From Anaerocolumna sp047777345 (GTDB lineage Bacteria > Bacillota > Clostridia > Lachnospirales > Lachnospiraceae): 64,000 bases of DNA. A program made the translations under genes and the position numbers. Where the stretch lies: assembly GCA_047777345.1 (NCBI GenBank), contig JBKEEJ010000006.1, positions 124,001 to 188,000 on the forward strand. The letters are read 5' to 3'. The notes beneath the pieces were generated by a model. It was not told the DNA's origin and did not search any database. It was given only the letters and a program-made list of their open reading frames with translations. Below, piece by piece: positions 7,597 to 16,124 of the stretch (its first letter is position 1; the number at the start of each line of letters is the position of its first letter).

Positions 7597-8529
7597 ATGC
7601 AGGCATGCAGTGATTTTGTCAGCCAGTCATTAGAATTACATTTATTCTTTGCCAGGATTATGAAAGAGCATTCCTTTTTCCTGGAACTTGGCTTTACTCC
7701 AAAAGATACAGATTATATGGAACAGGCAGATATTTTAAGACAGGAATTTGACCAGTTGTTAAGTGATGTTGTTTCCCTGTCAAGCGGAGTTGTAAGTCAT
7801 GACGTCCTTCATTCAGGCGAAGTAATTACCAAATATACACTGGAGGCGGAGAAAGCATCTGCTTATTATACTGGCATTCGTATTCCCTTTGAATTAACAA
7901 AAAGAGAAGCTGATCTGACTCTTCATCATGTTCATCAAAGTTTCCCTTCTATTGACCAAAATGTCTATTGCATCAATCAAAGGGCTATTGATTTGATTTC
8001 GGCATTAATTCAGTTTAAGACAAACCTTTTATCCAATGTCCTGGCCTGCAGAATGTTTACCGTAAATTATCCGCTGCTAATTGATCACATTCTGCGGGAA
8101 GCCAGACTATATCTGCATATGGTCAAAAGGCTACAAAAAGGGGAAAAAACCTTAACCAGAAAAGAGGCCTTGGAGCAAGAACTATTCTGGAACCGGATAA
8201 TGGCAGAACATGCGAAATTCATTCGTGGCTTGTTAGATCCTACGGAAAATGAATTATTTCAAGTTGCTGATAATTTCGGCAAAGAATTTGACCAGCTTAC
8301 CAAAGAGGCAAAGGCAGCCATGGATTTAACAATACCGGAAAATAAGGTTACCGCCGAAAGCTTTAAGGCAACAAAGGAAATCCGTGATTTCAAAGCCCAG
8401 GGTACACAGGGCATATTAGAATGTAAAATAAAATCCATTATAATTCCTCTGTTAGGCGATCATACCCTCCGGGAAGCCAATCATTATTTGCGGCTTTTGC
8501 GCTCATTTGGCCAATGGGACTGTAATTAA
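7597..8529 (+). CDS. DUF2935 protein, duplicated ferritin-like metal-binding helices
   Basis: 310 residues, all alpha by appearance. It is an internal duplication: LFFARIMKEHSFFLELGF...ADILRQEFDQLL in the first half matches LFWNRIMAEHAKFIRGLL...ADNFGKEFDQLT in the second, and DHILREARLYL matches DHTLREANHYL. The repeated E-x-x-H/E and DHxLRE motifs look like metal ligands of a four-helix ferritin-like bundle, as known for DUF2935 structures. No enzymatic role is established. Being 178 bp after desulfoferrodoxin in the encapsulin island hints at iron or oxygen handling. It lacks an encapsulin-targeting tail at either end. The ribosome site is weak (GGATGG before TTATTT-ATG), so the start is less certain. 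Confidence 0.8.
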   Translation: MQACSDFVSQSLELHLFFARIMKEHSFFLELGFTPKDTDYMEQADILRQEFDQLLSDVVSLSSGVVSHDVLHSGEVITKYTLEAEKASAYYTGIRIPFELTKREADLTLHHVHQSFPSIDQNVYCINQRAIDLISALIQFKTNLLSNVLACRMFTVNYPLLIDHILREARLYLHMVKRLQKGEKTLTRKEALEQELFWNRIMAEHAKFIRGLLDPTENELFQVADNFGKEFDQLTKEAKAAMDLTIPENKVTAESFKATKEIRDFKAQGTQGILECKIKSIIIPLLGDHTLREANHYLRLLRSFGQWDCN

Positions 8530-8564
8530 AAGTTTTCCTGCCCCATCATTCATAACTGAAAGAT

Positions 8565-8666
8565 AAGAAAAAGGATTGGGTATCTGTGTGATGTGACCCC
8601 CAAAAGTTAGACCAAAAATCTAACGATTGGGAGGTCAGTTCAGTAACACATCCAATCCTTTTTCTT
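8565..8666. terminator. Bidirectional terminator with an enlarged, IS-like loop
   Basis: The outer arms AAGAAAAAGGATTGG (8565-8579) and CCAATCCTTTTTCTT (8652-8666) are perfectly complementary and give T tracts on both strands, between two convergent genes. The loop is ~70 bases, far longer than usual, and carries the IS3-like repeat listed next. Confidence 0.7.
8594..8637. repeat. IS3-family-like terminal inverted repeat pair (relic or MITE)
   Basis: TGACCCCCAAAAGTTAGA (8594-8611) and TCTAACGATTGGGAGGTCA (8619-8637) form an imperfect inverted repeat. The left arm matches, from memory, the ends of IS3-family (IS150-like) elements of Firmicutes. No transposase sequence is present. It looks like two fused element ends left inside the terminator loop. 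Confidence 0.45.
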
Positions 8667-8672
8667 ACTTTA

Positions 8673-10577
8673 TCAAGGCTGTGAAGTTGTTGTATCATTT
8701 GCCTGATTATCATTTGCGGTATTCACTGAACCATCATTGGTATCACTGCTCATATCACTATCAGATTTCTCATCTGGATTTTTATCGGAATCCTGGCTGC
8801 CATTCTGATTCCGTTTAGGAGCAGTTTGTCCTCCTCTTCCGCCGGGCCATCCCATTCCCTGATTTCCCTTACTGGTCGTAATGGAGTCAATGGTAATCTC
8901 ATTGGCCTGATCCCCGCAGATTAAGGTATATGTCTTATCCTTTTTAAGATCGGGACAACTGATAACTACGGACTGATATTCCTTTTCCGGTGTAAAGGAT
9001 GCAATTACATTTCCGCTTTCATCCTCCAGTTTAATCTTAGTTCCACCGGCGATTACTGAAGATAAATTATATAAGAAAGAGTACTGGGTGGATGTTTCCG
9101 AAAAGCCCTGGGCCATGCCGACACTGCCTGCTGCAATAACCGTTCCGCCTGTAATCTCAGCCGTTCCGTTATAATCAATGGCACCATTGCCGTTGCTGGT
9201 GGGGCCGCTTATATAGACATTACCGCCGGAAATATAAAGATTGCCGTTAGAATCAAATCCGTCACCATAGGCGTTAATATAAACATTTCCGCCATTAATT
9301 AATATATAGCAGTCATCATCCGGTTCAAACATGCCGGCGCCTCCAAAGCCGCCTGGATTACCTCCTCCGTTGGGCCTTCCTGAACTTGTATTATCTGCAG
9401 CAGTATCGGCAGTATCCGTGGTATTTGCCGTATCCGCCTCATCCTTTGTAAAGTTATCCGGCTTCTTGTTCTGGTCATTGGCCGGGGTCCCTGAAATCAT
9501 ACCGTCCGGCATATCTTTCGTATCCTGGTTTGCTCCATCCGGTGCGCTTTGAGGTTCCGGAAGGAAATCCATATCTACGTTGTCAGGTAAATCCGTTGGT
9601 TTTTGCATACCATCCTGGTTTGTATTACCGGCATCTGCCGTAGTGCTGCTGCCACTTGCAGAATTAAGGCCATCGTCTTTCGCTGTTATATTGATTTCGC
9701 CGTCATCAATCCGGATTACGGTACCTTCAATTCCTTCCTTGCAATCTTTAACGGTAATTTTGCCGCCTGCAATGTACACAAAACCTTTTGTGGCATCCTC
9801 GTTATTTTTGGACTGTATTCCGTTACCGGTAGAAGTACATAAAAGTAAAGTTCCGTCTTTGATTTTCACGCAATCTTTGCCATTCAGGGCATCCTTTACG
9901 GCTGTAACATTAATATTGCCTCCGGTTATTACCAGATCATCCTTGGATAAAATTCCATGTTTATAATTGCCGGTAACCGTTAAGGTGCCACTTCCGTTTA
10001 TGGTTAAGTCCGCCTTGCTAAAAATTGCACCGTCCACATTGTTCTCATCATCCTGCACATATTCTGTGCCGTCTGTAAAGGTATTCTTTGTGCCATCTTT
10101 TAAAGTTAGAAAAACTTTGTCCGCATTTTTAATATAAAGAGGGGCGCTGTTCTTATTGGTAACGGACATCCCGGCCAGTATCATGTGAATTTTATCATTG
10201 TCACCGGCATCCACAAGGATTTGTCCGTTATCCAAATTCCCGCTTATCACATAGGTTCCTTCCTTGCTGATTGTTATAACCCCGTCTTTTTCTTTGGCTC
10301 CGTTGCCGGTTATCTCTACGCTGTCTCCATTCATAGTTATAGTAACCGCCGTACTTTCCTCATATCCAACTTCCAGATCTTTTGCCGTAAACTCGGTATT
10401 TACCACCACCTGGGAACTGGTATTTCCTGTTTCATTTATTGCTTCAGAAATCTTGATATCCGCCTGTGTTTTGTCGGTTGCTTCCTTTTTGCAACCGGTA
10501 CACAAAAGAGCCGCAAGAACCAGTACCATAATAAATATTCTTAATTTATGAACTCGTTTCATATTTTTAAATTTCAT
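8673..10577 (-). CDS. Lipoprotein with carbohydrate-binding (DUF4353-type) beta-helix repeats
   Basis: 634 residues. The N-terminus is a lipoprotein signal with a lipobox LLCTG-C at ~29. From ~70 to ~310 and again ~430-540 there are repeated short strands with N/D/G turns (LTINGSGTLTVTG, NGGNVYINAYGDGFDSNGNLYISGGNVYISG), the hallmark of the carbohydrate-binding domain-containing family with a beta-helical look. Between them and at the C-terminus are long low-complexity linkers rich in D, T, N, P, G and Q (including MGWPGGRGGQ), likely exposed at the surface. It is the last gene of a VTC-domain/DUF4956/lipoprotein cluster. The ligand is unknown; a link to surface or extracellular polymer is only a guess. 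Confidence 0.75.
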   Translation of the reverse strand: MKFKNMKRVHKLRIFIMVLVLAALLCTGCKKEATDKTQADIKISEAINETGNTSSQVVVNTEFTAKDLEVGYEESTAVTITMNGDSVEITGNGAKEKDGVITISKEGTYVISGNLDNGQILVDAGDNDKIHMILAGMSVTNKNSAPLYIKNADKVFLTLKDGTKNTFTDGTEYVQDDENNVDGAIFSKADLTINGSGTLTVTGNYKHGILSKDDLVITGGNINVTAVKDALNGKDCVKIKDGTLLLCTSTGNGIQSKNNEDATKGFVYIAGGKITVKDCKEGIEGTVIRIDDGEINITAKDDGLNSASGSSTTADAGNTNQDGMQKPTDLPDNVDMDFLPEPQSAPDGANQDTKDMPDGMISGTPANDQNKKPDNFTKDEADTANTTDTADTAADNTSSGRPNGGGNPGGFGGAGMFEPDDDCYILINGGNVYINAYGDGFDSNGNLYISGGNVYISGPTSNGNGAIDYNGTAEITGGTVIAAGSVGMAQGFSETSTQYSFLYNLSSVIAGGTKIKLEDESGNVIASFTPEKEYQSVVISCPDLKKDKTYTLICGDQANEITIDSITTSKGNQGMGWPGGRGGQTAPKRNQNGSQDSDKNPDEKSDSDMSSDTNDGSVNTANDNQANDTTTSQP

Positions 10578-10593
10578 TCTATCCTATTCCCTT

Positions 10594-11259
10594 CTACAGC
10601 TCATCACTTCCATAAGAAACTCTTCCGCAAGATATTTCCAGGTTACCGTTTCTGCAGCGTAGTTCATCAATAAATGCCTTTTCTTCTGCCGGATTTCTTA
10701 ATACGATCCTGTATTTTAATTTATATAAGCTCCCCATGTTGGTTGTTTTTACCTGTATCAGTTCATTTTTTGCCGTATATTTGGAAAATATGTCTTCAAA
10801 AACACCGATATAGTCTAAACTTTCCGGAATGGTAATCCGAAGTTCCTTTTCTTTCTGTTTTGTTTCTCCAAAACCAATTGACTGATATAAAATACCTACT
10901 CCGCATACAATTATTACAAAGATTACTGCCGCTGCCAAATATCCGGTTCCCGTTGCCAAACCAACAGCCATTGCCATGAAAATACTGTTTATTTCTTTGG
11001 CATTACCCGGTACGGAACGGAATCGAACCAAACTAAAGGCACCCATTACGGCAACGCCTGTGCCAAGATTTCCGTTGACCAGCATAATAACCATGCAAAC
11101 AACAGCCGGAAGCAAGGCAATGGTCATGACAAATCCTTTGCTGCTGCTGTTAAAAAGGCTGTGAATCCAGGCCATGACCGCTCCTAAAACAAGGGAAGAA
11201 AACATACAGATTAAAAAAGTTTGAATTGTTAATGTACCGGTTAATATTGAGTTAAGCAT
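10594..11259 (-). CDS. DUF4956 integral membrane protein
   Basis: 221 residues. Four hydrophobic segments fill the first ~125 residues (TFLICMFSSLVLGAVMAWI, FVMTIALLPAVVCMVIMLV, and GLATGTGYLAAAVIFVIIVC among them), with the conserved AFSLVRFRSVPGNAKEI stretch of the DUF4956 family. A cytoplasmic C-terminal domain of ~90 residues follows. It overlaps the VTC gene by 8 bp and lies 16 bp before the lipoprotein gene, so the three are one operon. DUF4956 proteins are often encoded beside VTC-like or CotH-like genes; their role is not known to me. A membrane partner for the VTC domain protein is a reasonable inference. Confidence 0.8.
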   Translation of the reverse strand: MLNSILTGTLTIQTFLICMFSSLVLGAVMAWIHSLFNSSSKGFVMTIALLPAVVCMVIMLVNGNLGTGVAVMGAFSLVRFRSVPGNAKEINSIFMAMAVGLATGTGYLAAAVIFVIIVCGVGILYQSIGFGETKQKEKELRITIPESLDYIGVFEDIFSKYTAKNELIQVKTTNMGSLYKLKYRIVLRNPAEEKAFIDELRCRNGNLEISCGRVSYGSDEL

Positions 11260-11983
11260 ATAATAATTCGTCCTTTCTTACTTTGTTTCTTTTGGTTAAA
11301 GATTCCAGATAGCTCTTACCGTATTTGGAAAAAGAAGTCGGATAAATCTTAAGCTCGTCAAACAGCTTGGCCATCCAGATTGGCATAGCTTTGGATATTT
11401 TTACTTCCATTAGTTTTTCGTCTTTTTCTAACAAAGAATTTCCCCAGATACCATGTTCCAGCCACAGGTCTTCCTCTCGCCATGTAATATTGCTGTCAAA
11501 AGTAACCCGTAAATCTTTATCCTCCAAACCGTACATAGCGATACGGTCATAGGATATGTACATAGAAGGCCTGATATCAGAATAAAATTTAAGAAACCAG
11601 TCAATCTCGTTTTTAATTTGTCCTTCTTCCAGCGTTTGCTTTGATTGATACAAGTAAACTTCAGCAGACGCAAGATCCGTTTTAATCCTTCTTTTGTATA
11701 CGATGCCTTTATATTTCTTTTTTAATTCAATAAAAGCCGGATCCCCTTTTTCAGGCACTCCATAACTTCTTAGCCGAAGTTTTTCTTTATAAACCGGTTT
11801 TTCCAATGAAGCCCTTATTAACCGATGATCCGGAGTATCAAAATAAATATTGCATATGGTTATCAGACCATATGCATCAATTTTCATATAGTCCTGCAAA
11901 CGGTTAATTAGTATTTCATATTTTTCAGGTTCCAATAAATACTTCTTTTCATATCGTTTAAATGTATACTGACATTTCCCCAT
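11252..11983 (-). CDS. VTC-domain protein (polyphosphate polymerase-like)
   Basis: 243 residues covering the whole VTC domain, a tunnel fold of the triphosphate tunnel/CYTH superfamily. Visible signature elements are the KYLLEPEKYE start, the basic strand pairs (KLRLRSYG, KKKYKGIVYKRRI), YDRIAMYG, RVTFDSNITWR, and the closing LMEVKISKAMPIWM. In yeast VTC makes polyphosphate from ATP; bacterial single-domain versions are annotated by similarity only. It has no membrane segment, so it probably works with the DUF4956 membrane protein whose gene overlaps by 8 bp. It starts at an ATG with CAGGAGTG upstream. A two-component system lies just upstream on the same strand but ~230 bp away. Confidence 0.8.
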   Translation of the reverse strand: MGKCQYTFKRYEKKYLLEPEKYEILINRLQDYMKIDAYGLITICNIYFDTPDHRLIRASLEKPVYKEKLRLRSYGVPEKGDPAFIELKKKYKGIVYKRRIKTDLASAEVYLYQSKQTLEEGQIKNEIDWFLKFYSDIRPSMYISYDRIAMYGLEDKDLRVTFDSNITWREEDLWLEHGIWGNSLLEKDEKLMEVKISKAMPIWMAKLFDELKIYPTSFSKYGKSYLESLTKRNKVRKDELLYA

Positions 11984-12211
11984 GAAATCACTCCTGTCTT
12001 TTCCTAACTGCTGTAATTTATTTTAGGTTATTGTATAATACCAACTTTAAATATACCTTAAAAATTCAGAATTGTTTCATAATCTAAAAAAAGGGATCTT
12101 GCTAAATCCTTTCATGGGTTTATCAGTATACTTATACCTGCCAATATTTTTCAGCCTGGTATCTTTTTAAAAATAAGGGCTTAAAGGCAACAGTTCTTTA
12201 AATAAGCTGCC

Positions 12212-13483
12212 TTACTTCGATTTGTTCTGCTCCAGAAAAACAGTAAAACAGACAGATTTGCCATCCTGGCTTTTAACCGTAATTTTACCATGATGGGCTT
12301 CCACTATGGATTTAGCAATAGATAAGCCAATGCCATAACCGCCGGTTTCCCTGGACCTTGAGGAATCCGCCCGGTAAAAACGTTCAAACAAAAGATTTAA
12401 GTTTTTGGCAGGCAAAGCCTGTACGGTATTATAAACCTCCAGTTTAATTCCTTTCTTAACAGTCGTAAGCGAAATTCGAATAACACCGTTTGGACTTGAA
12501 TACTTAACCGCATTGTCCGTAAGGGTAGAGATAAGCTGATGAATGCTGTCCTCATCTCCGTGAAAAATTATGCCTGGCGTTATGTTAAGAATCAAATTTT
12601 TATCCTGGGTTTTAGCCAAAGCTTCAAAGGAACCGGCAATTTCTGTCACAGCTTTGCTAAGGTCAAAATCATGAAACATCATTTGAACAGTGTCTTCATC
12701 CATTTTGGACAGCATTAAGAGGTTTTTCACCAGTTTGTCAAGCCTGCTTGTCTGATTCCGGATACTGGTAATCCATTCGTTATTTCCGTTGGTTAACTCA
12801 AGCACATCCGCATTGGCGGATATAATAGCCAAAGGAGTCTTGATTTCATGGCCTGCATCGGTAATAAACTGCTTTTGTTTTTCCATGCTAAGAATTATGG
12901 GCTTAATTGCTCTTCTGGAAAATATGGATACCAGAATGAACATCAGTAAAAGGGTGCCTATAGCCACGGCTATGGATATGATTAAAACAAAATACGCTGT
13001 CTGAAGCTGACTTCTGCAGTCCAGAAAAATAAGCAAATAGCCATAATCCTGCTTTACCACGGCATATTTATAAATGCCGGTAAATCCTTCGTCTTTACCG
13101 GTACTTAACACTTTTTCCGTATAATCGGCCGCATCCTTTGAAGATACGGCGGCAATATGGCTTGTGTCAATTTCTCTGATATTGCCGTTTTCTTTTGTTT
13201 TTACCGTAAAATACCTTGTTTCAAAGGGAGTTTCCTCATTCATCTGAAATCCAAAATTCGGCTTTCTTATGGGAGGATTCTTATCATTTCGTTTGGGAAT
13301 TTTTTTCTTCTCGAATTTCGGAAACTTGCCCTGATTGTCGGATAAAATCTGAATTGCTCCATTTATCCGGCGATTCGTATGAATAAAATTAATTATATTT
13401 ATGGAACTTACCAGTAACAAAAGTACCAGGGTCAAAGACAGCATTGTAATCATAATGAACTTGTGCTGTAATTTTTTTATCAT
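12212..13483 (-). CDS. Sensor histidine kinase (two-component system)
   Basis: 423 residues. Transmembrane segments lie at ~8-34 and ~162-187, enclosing a ~125-residue extracytoplasmic sensor that is strongly basic and proline-rich near 55-75. The HisKA segment has phospho-acceptor H212 (DAGHEIKTPLA). The ATPase domain has the N box (LTDNAVKYS), an F region (LFERFYRADSSRS) and the G2 box (GYGIGLSIAKSIVEAHHGKI). A distinct G1 box DxGxG is not seen where expected (LEVYNTVQA), which is unusual; catalysis may still occur. The gene overlaps the regulator by 4 bp (ATGA), so the pair is translationally coupled. The signal is unknown. Confidence 0.88.
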   Translation of the reverse strand: MIKKLQHKFIMITMLSLTLVLLLLVSSINIINFIHTNRRINGAIQILSDNQGKFPKFEKKKIPKRNDKNPPIRKPNFGFQMNEETPFETRYFTVKTKENGNIREIDTSHIAAVSSKDAADYTEKVLSTGKDEGFTGIYKYAVVKQDYGYLLIFLDCRSQLQTAYFVLIISIAVAIGTLLLMFILVSIFSRRAIKPIILSMEKQKQFITDAGHEIKTPLAIISANADVLELTNGNNEWITSIRNQTSRLDKLVKNLLMLSKMDEDTVQMMFHDFDLSKAVTEIAGSFEALAKTQDKNLILNITPGIIFHGDEDSIHQLISTLTDNAVKYSSPNGVIRISLTTVKKGIKLEVYNTVQALPAKNLNLLFERFYRADSSRSRETGGYGIGLSIAKSIVEAHHGKITVKSQDGKSVCFTVFLEQNKSK

Positions 13484-14154
13484 TGATCTTCCTCCAGGGT
13501 ATAGCCGAGGCCTCTGACTGCCTTTATCTTAACATGGGAATTAAGGCTTTCCAGCTTTTTACGAAGATAAGAAATATAAACCCATACCACGCTGATATCT
13601 GCCTCCGTGTCATACCCCCATATCCGTTCCATAAACTCTTCGCTGGATATAAGCCTTTTCGGATTACTCATCAGCATTTCTAACATCTGAAATTCCTTAT
13701 TGCTGAGCCGGATTGCGTTTTCATCCTTGGACAATTCAAAGTTTTCCTTATTTAGTTTAATATCGCCAAAATTAATTATATTCGGGGTATACTCTGCCCT
13801 ACGCCTGCTGATGGCCCGTATTCTGGCCAGTAATTCTCCCATGGCAAAGGGTTTTCCCAGATAATCGTCGGCTCCCGCATCCAGCCCCTGAATCCGGTCT
13901 TCCACTTCCGTTTTGGCAGTTAACATCAGTACAGGGGTTGAAATGCCCTGTTCCCTTAGTTTTTTAAGTACCTCCAACCCGTTCATTTTCGGCATCATAA
14001 TATCCAGAATAAGAATATCATAATTTTCCGCCAAACCGTAATTTAGGGCATCTTCCCCGTTGTAAACAGGGTCCACGGAATAGTTATTATGTTTTAATAT
14101 AGCTGTCAACGCATTGGATAATTCTTTTTCATCTTCCGCAAGTAAAATTCTCAT
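13480..14154 (-). CDS. Response regulator, OmpR/PhoB family
   Basis: About 224 residues from the ATG at 14154, which has TGGAGGAAGGAAC before it; the frame extends nine codons further with no better site. The receiver domain has the acidic pair E7/D8, phospho-acceptor D51 (LILDIMMPKMNG), the switch threonine in MLTAKT and K in LGKPFAMGELLAR. The winged-helix domain follows (~125-222), ending in VRGLGYTLEED. Partner of the overlapping kinase gene. Target genes are not shown by the sequence; the VTC/DUF4956/lipoprotein operon just downstream is the nearest candidate. Confidence 0.9.
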   Translation of the reverse strand: MRILLAEDEKELSNALTAILKHNNYSVDPVYNGEDALNYGLAENYDILILDIMMPKMNGLEVLKKLREQGISTPVLMLTAKTEVEDRIQGLDAGADDYLGKPFAMGELLARIRAISRRRAEYTPNIINFGDIKLNKENFELSKDENAIRLSNKEFQMLEMLMSNPKRLISSEEFMERIWGYDTEADISVVWVYISYLRKKLESLNSHVKIKAVRGLGYTLEEDQ

Positions 14155-14512
14155 GTTCCTTCCTCCATACGCAGCACTCAAATTACCTTATTCTTCAAAT
14201 TATTTTATCCTGCCTAATATTACGATAACTGTATATATGGCTGTATCCTTAATGGAACTTATTTTTTATTATATCACTTTAACCTTAACCGTACCTAAAA
14301 ATTATATAAAACCTGGTTTTAAGTCAAAGGTACATGAAAGTCACAGACAGGATATCATTAAAGTTTAATATTTCTCTTTTCTTTACATTAATTTACAGTT
14401 ATAATATACTATAACGAAATTTGGTTTTCAAAGAATTGTTACGGATTTATCTTTAGTATCAGTCTGGTGCTTACCCTGGTTTTATTTATATTTTCAAAAA
14501 TAGGAGGATACC
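14155..14512. other. Divergent intergenic region
   Basis: About 360 AT-rich bases separate the response regulator from the small secreted protein. One convincing promoter faces right (14382-14410); no RNA gene or repeat was recognised. Confidence 0.5.
14382..14410 (+). promoter_or_regulatory. Putative sigma-A promoter of the small secreted protein
   Basis: TTTACA (14382-14387), a 17-base spacer and TATACT (14405-14410), about 100 bases before the ATG at 14513. Confidence 0.45.
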
Positions 14513-15130
14513 ATGAAAAAAATAAATAAATGTATTATTTTACTGCTTTTCTCCTTACCCTTATGTTTATTTTCAGGCATATTGTTTCAGCCGGAACCGG
14601 CGGCCGCAAAGGCATTGCCGGAAGCTGCCGGTGAATCCGATGCCAAAACAATGCATGTCCTGTTTGTTATTAATGATGATTTCTATAACTCAAAGGTTCC
14701 GGAATTTTATCAGCTTTTACATCCAACAGAGGAATCTCTGACTGTAGATGCTGTTTATGCCACCGGCATATATGACGGAATACAAAAATCCATATCAAAA
14801 GTTCAGATGGCTGATCAAATAATACTGCTTGGATTACTGCCTTCCAAAGAAGAATCCGATGCTCTGAAACAATCAGCGAAATCAACGGTAAAGCTTTGCA
14901 CCATTGCCACAGAATATACATCCCAGTCCCGGTTAGATACGCTAGAAACCGATGTTTTGTCGGCATATGATCTGTGGGTTAACCTTTATTATGCAAAAAT
15001 AGCAGACATAGACCACCTGCCCTTTTACAAGCCGGATACCAAAACCGTACCTGCCGCCGATTTGGCTCTGGCTGTTAATCTTCAATATAATGAAGCCCCC
15101 GAAAAATTATATGTTTATACGAAAAAGTAA
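14513..15130 (+). CDS. Secreted protein of unknown function
   Basis: 205 residues, not recognised. A signal peptide is evident (MKKINK, then a hydrophobic run to ~27), with possible cleavage in PAAAKALP (~30-36). The mature part starts with a Rossmann-like strand pattern (MHVLFVINDDFYNS) and reads as an alpha/beta domain (ADQIILLGLLPSKEESDAL, STVKLCTIATEY). No cysteine pairs, sortase motif or repeats. Ribosome site AGGAGG seven bases before ATG. Monocistronic, followed by a GGCTGTTGCA hairpin shared with the convergent gene. An extracytoplasmic alpha/beta binding or regulatory protein is the most that can be said. Confidence 0.6.
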   Translation: MKKINKCIILLLFSLPLCLFSGILFQPEPAAAKALPEAAGESDAKTMHVLFVINDDFYNSKVPEFYQLLHPTEESLTVDAVYATGIYDGIQKSISKVQMADQIILLGLLPSKEESDALKQSAKSTVKLCTIATEYTSQSRLDTLETDVLSAYDLWVNLYYAKIADIDHLPFYKPDTKTVPAADLALAVNLQYNEAPEKLYVYTKK

Positions 15131-15180
15131 AGGCAGATTTACGCTGATATAATAATACCGCTGTCCCAATGCTTAAAAAT

Positions 15181-15233
15181 AGGGCTGTTGCATTATGAAA
15201 TCTAATTAACAGAAACATAAAATGCAACAGCCT
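15181..15233. terminator. GGCTGTTGCA-type hairpin (intergenic family A)
   Basis: GGCTGTTGCAT (15183-15193) and ATGCAACAGCC (15222-15232) are perfect complements with a ~28-base loop. It lies between convergent genes and probably terminates both. Its arms recur at 16596-16643, ~24089-24190 and ~29809-29907. Confidence 0.6.
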
Positions 15234-15244
15234 CTCTTCCATAT

Positions 15245-15763
15245 TTATATCATTTTTTTGCAAGGTAAATAATATCCAAATGTAAAGATATTAACCCCGT
15301 CTTCTGTTACTCTGGCAAACTTTTCATAAGAATAGTATTCCATTGAAATTGCCACAATGGAATAATCCGGAACATATCCGTGTTCTCTCATTGCCTTCTC
15401 CGTTTTAACATGGGCTCCTTTTTCCAGATCCGGACTTGTCCCTTGTATCCACCCAATTCCCATTAAGCAATCCGGAATGTCACGATATGAAAAACCGTCC
15501 GGAACAACTGCTCCTGGCCTGGCAAATATGCCTGCAATATAGGTAAACTCTTCGGTCTTTGGATTATACTCACCCATCCATCCTATTGTGTCTCCCGGCG
15601 GGGATACCCGGTCCGGTAAATTCTGAAGAAAATCCATAATACCATCGTTTAAAATCTTTTCCCATAACTTTGGCACCGGATTTTCTTTCCCCACCGTAAC
15701 TTCTTTGCCTATGAAACGAACCGCACTAAATTCCTGAACTTCAAAAGTAACATGATTATCCAT
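15245..15763 (-). CDS. GyrI-like effector-binding domain protein
   Basis: 172 residues, a single GyrI-like small-molecule-binding domain without an AraC or MerR DNA-binding part. Features seen: the opening FEVQEFSAVRFIGKEV, the central IGWMGEYNPKTEEFTYIAGIFA, and the closing long strand region. Stand-alone members bind hydrophobic ligands or act on antibiotics; some are hydrolases. The strong ribosome site AAGGGGG precedes the ATG. It is monocistronic, and neighbours give no clue to its ligand. Confidence 0.7.
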   Translation of the reverse strand: MDNHVTFEVQEFSAVRFIGKEVTVGKENPVPKLWEKILNDGIMDFLQNLPDRVSPPGDTIGWMGEYNPKTEEFTYIAGIFARPGAVVPDGFSYRDIPDCLMGIGWIQGTSPDLEKGAHVKTEKAMREHGYVPDYSIVAISMEYYSYEKFARVTEDGVNIFTFGYYLPCKKMI

Positions 15764-16124
15764 AACTTACCCCCTTATTAATTATTTATAATACCAGATA
15801 ATCGCATTAACACAAATAAACACTATCTAAAAACTTCTGCCCGTCTAATATTGGCTCACAAAATTAAGTAAGCCTTAATAAATAGAATATAACCTGTTCG
15901 ACAATTTATATAATTTGGTAATATTATGCAATATGATAAGAAAACGTGCAACATAAAAGTAGTACTCCAGGTATTATCACCAAAAGATTTAGGAAATTAT
16001 TTGATGAAAACATATAAGTTTTAAAAGTTTCTGAAGAAAGATGTTTAAGACGAAAATCGAAACAGATTATATGAGAAATGCAAAGAAAATCTGGAAAAGA
16101 CTATATTTCATCTGGTTTTAAATA
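15764..16124. other. Intergenic region without recognised gene
   Basis: About 360 AT-rich bases. A 32-codon open frame near 15927 has no ribosome site and no recognisable product. No RNA or repeat was identified before the tRNA terminator. Confidence 0.5.

Noticed and set aside
15927..16022. Short 32-codon open frame before the tRNA-Leu terminator
   Set aside because: No ribosome site, no recognised homology, and composition like the surrounding non-coding DNA.
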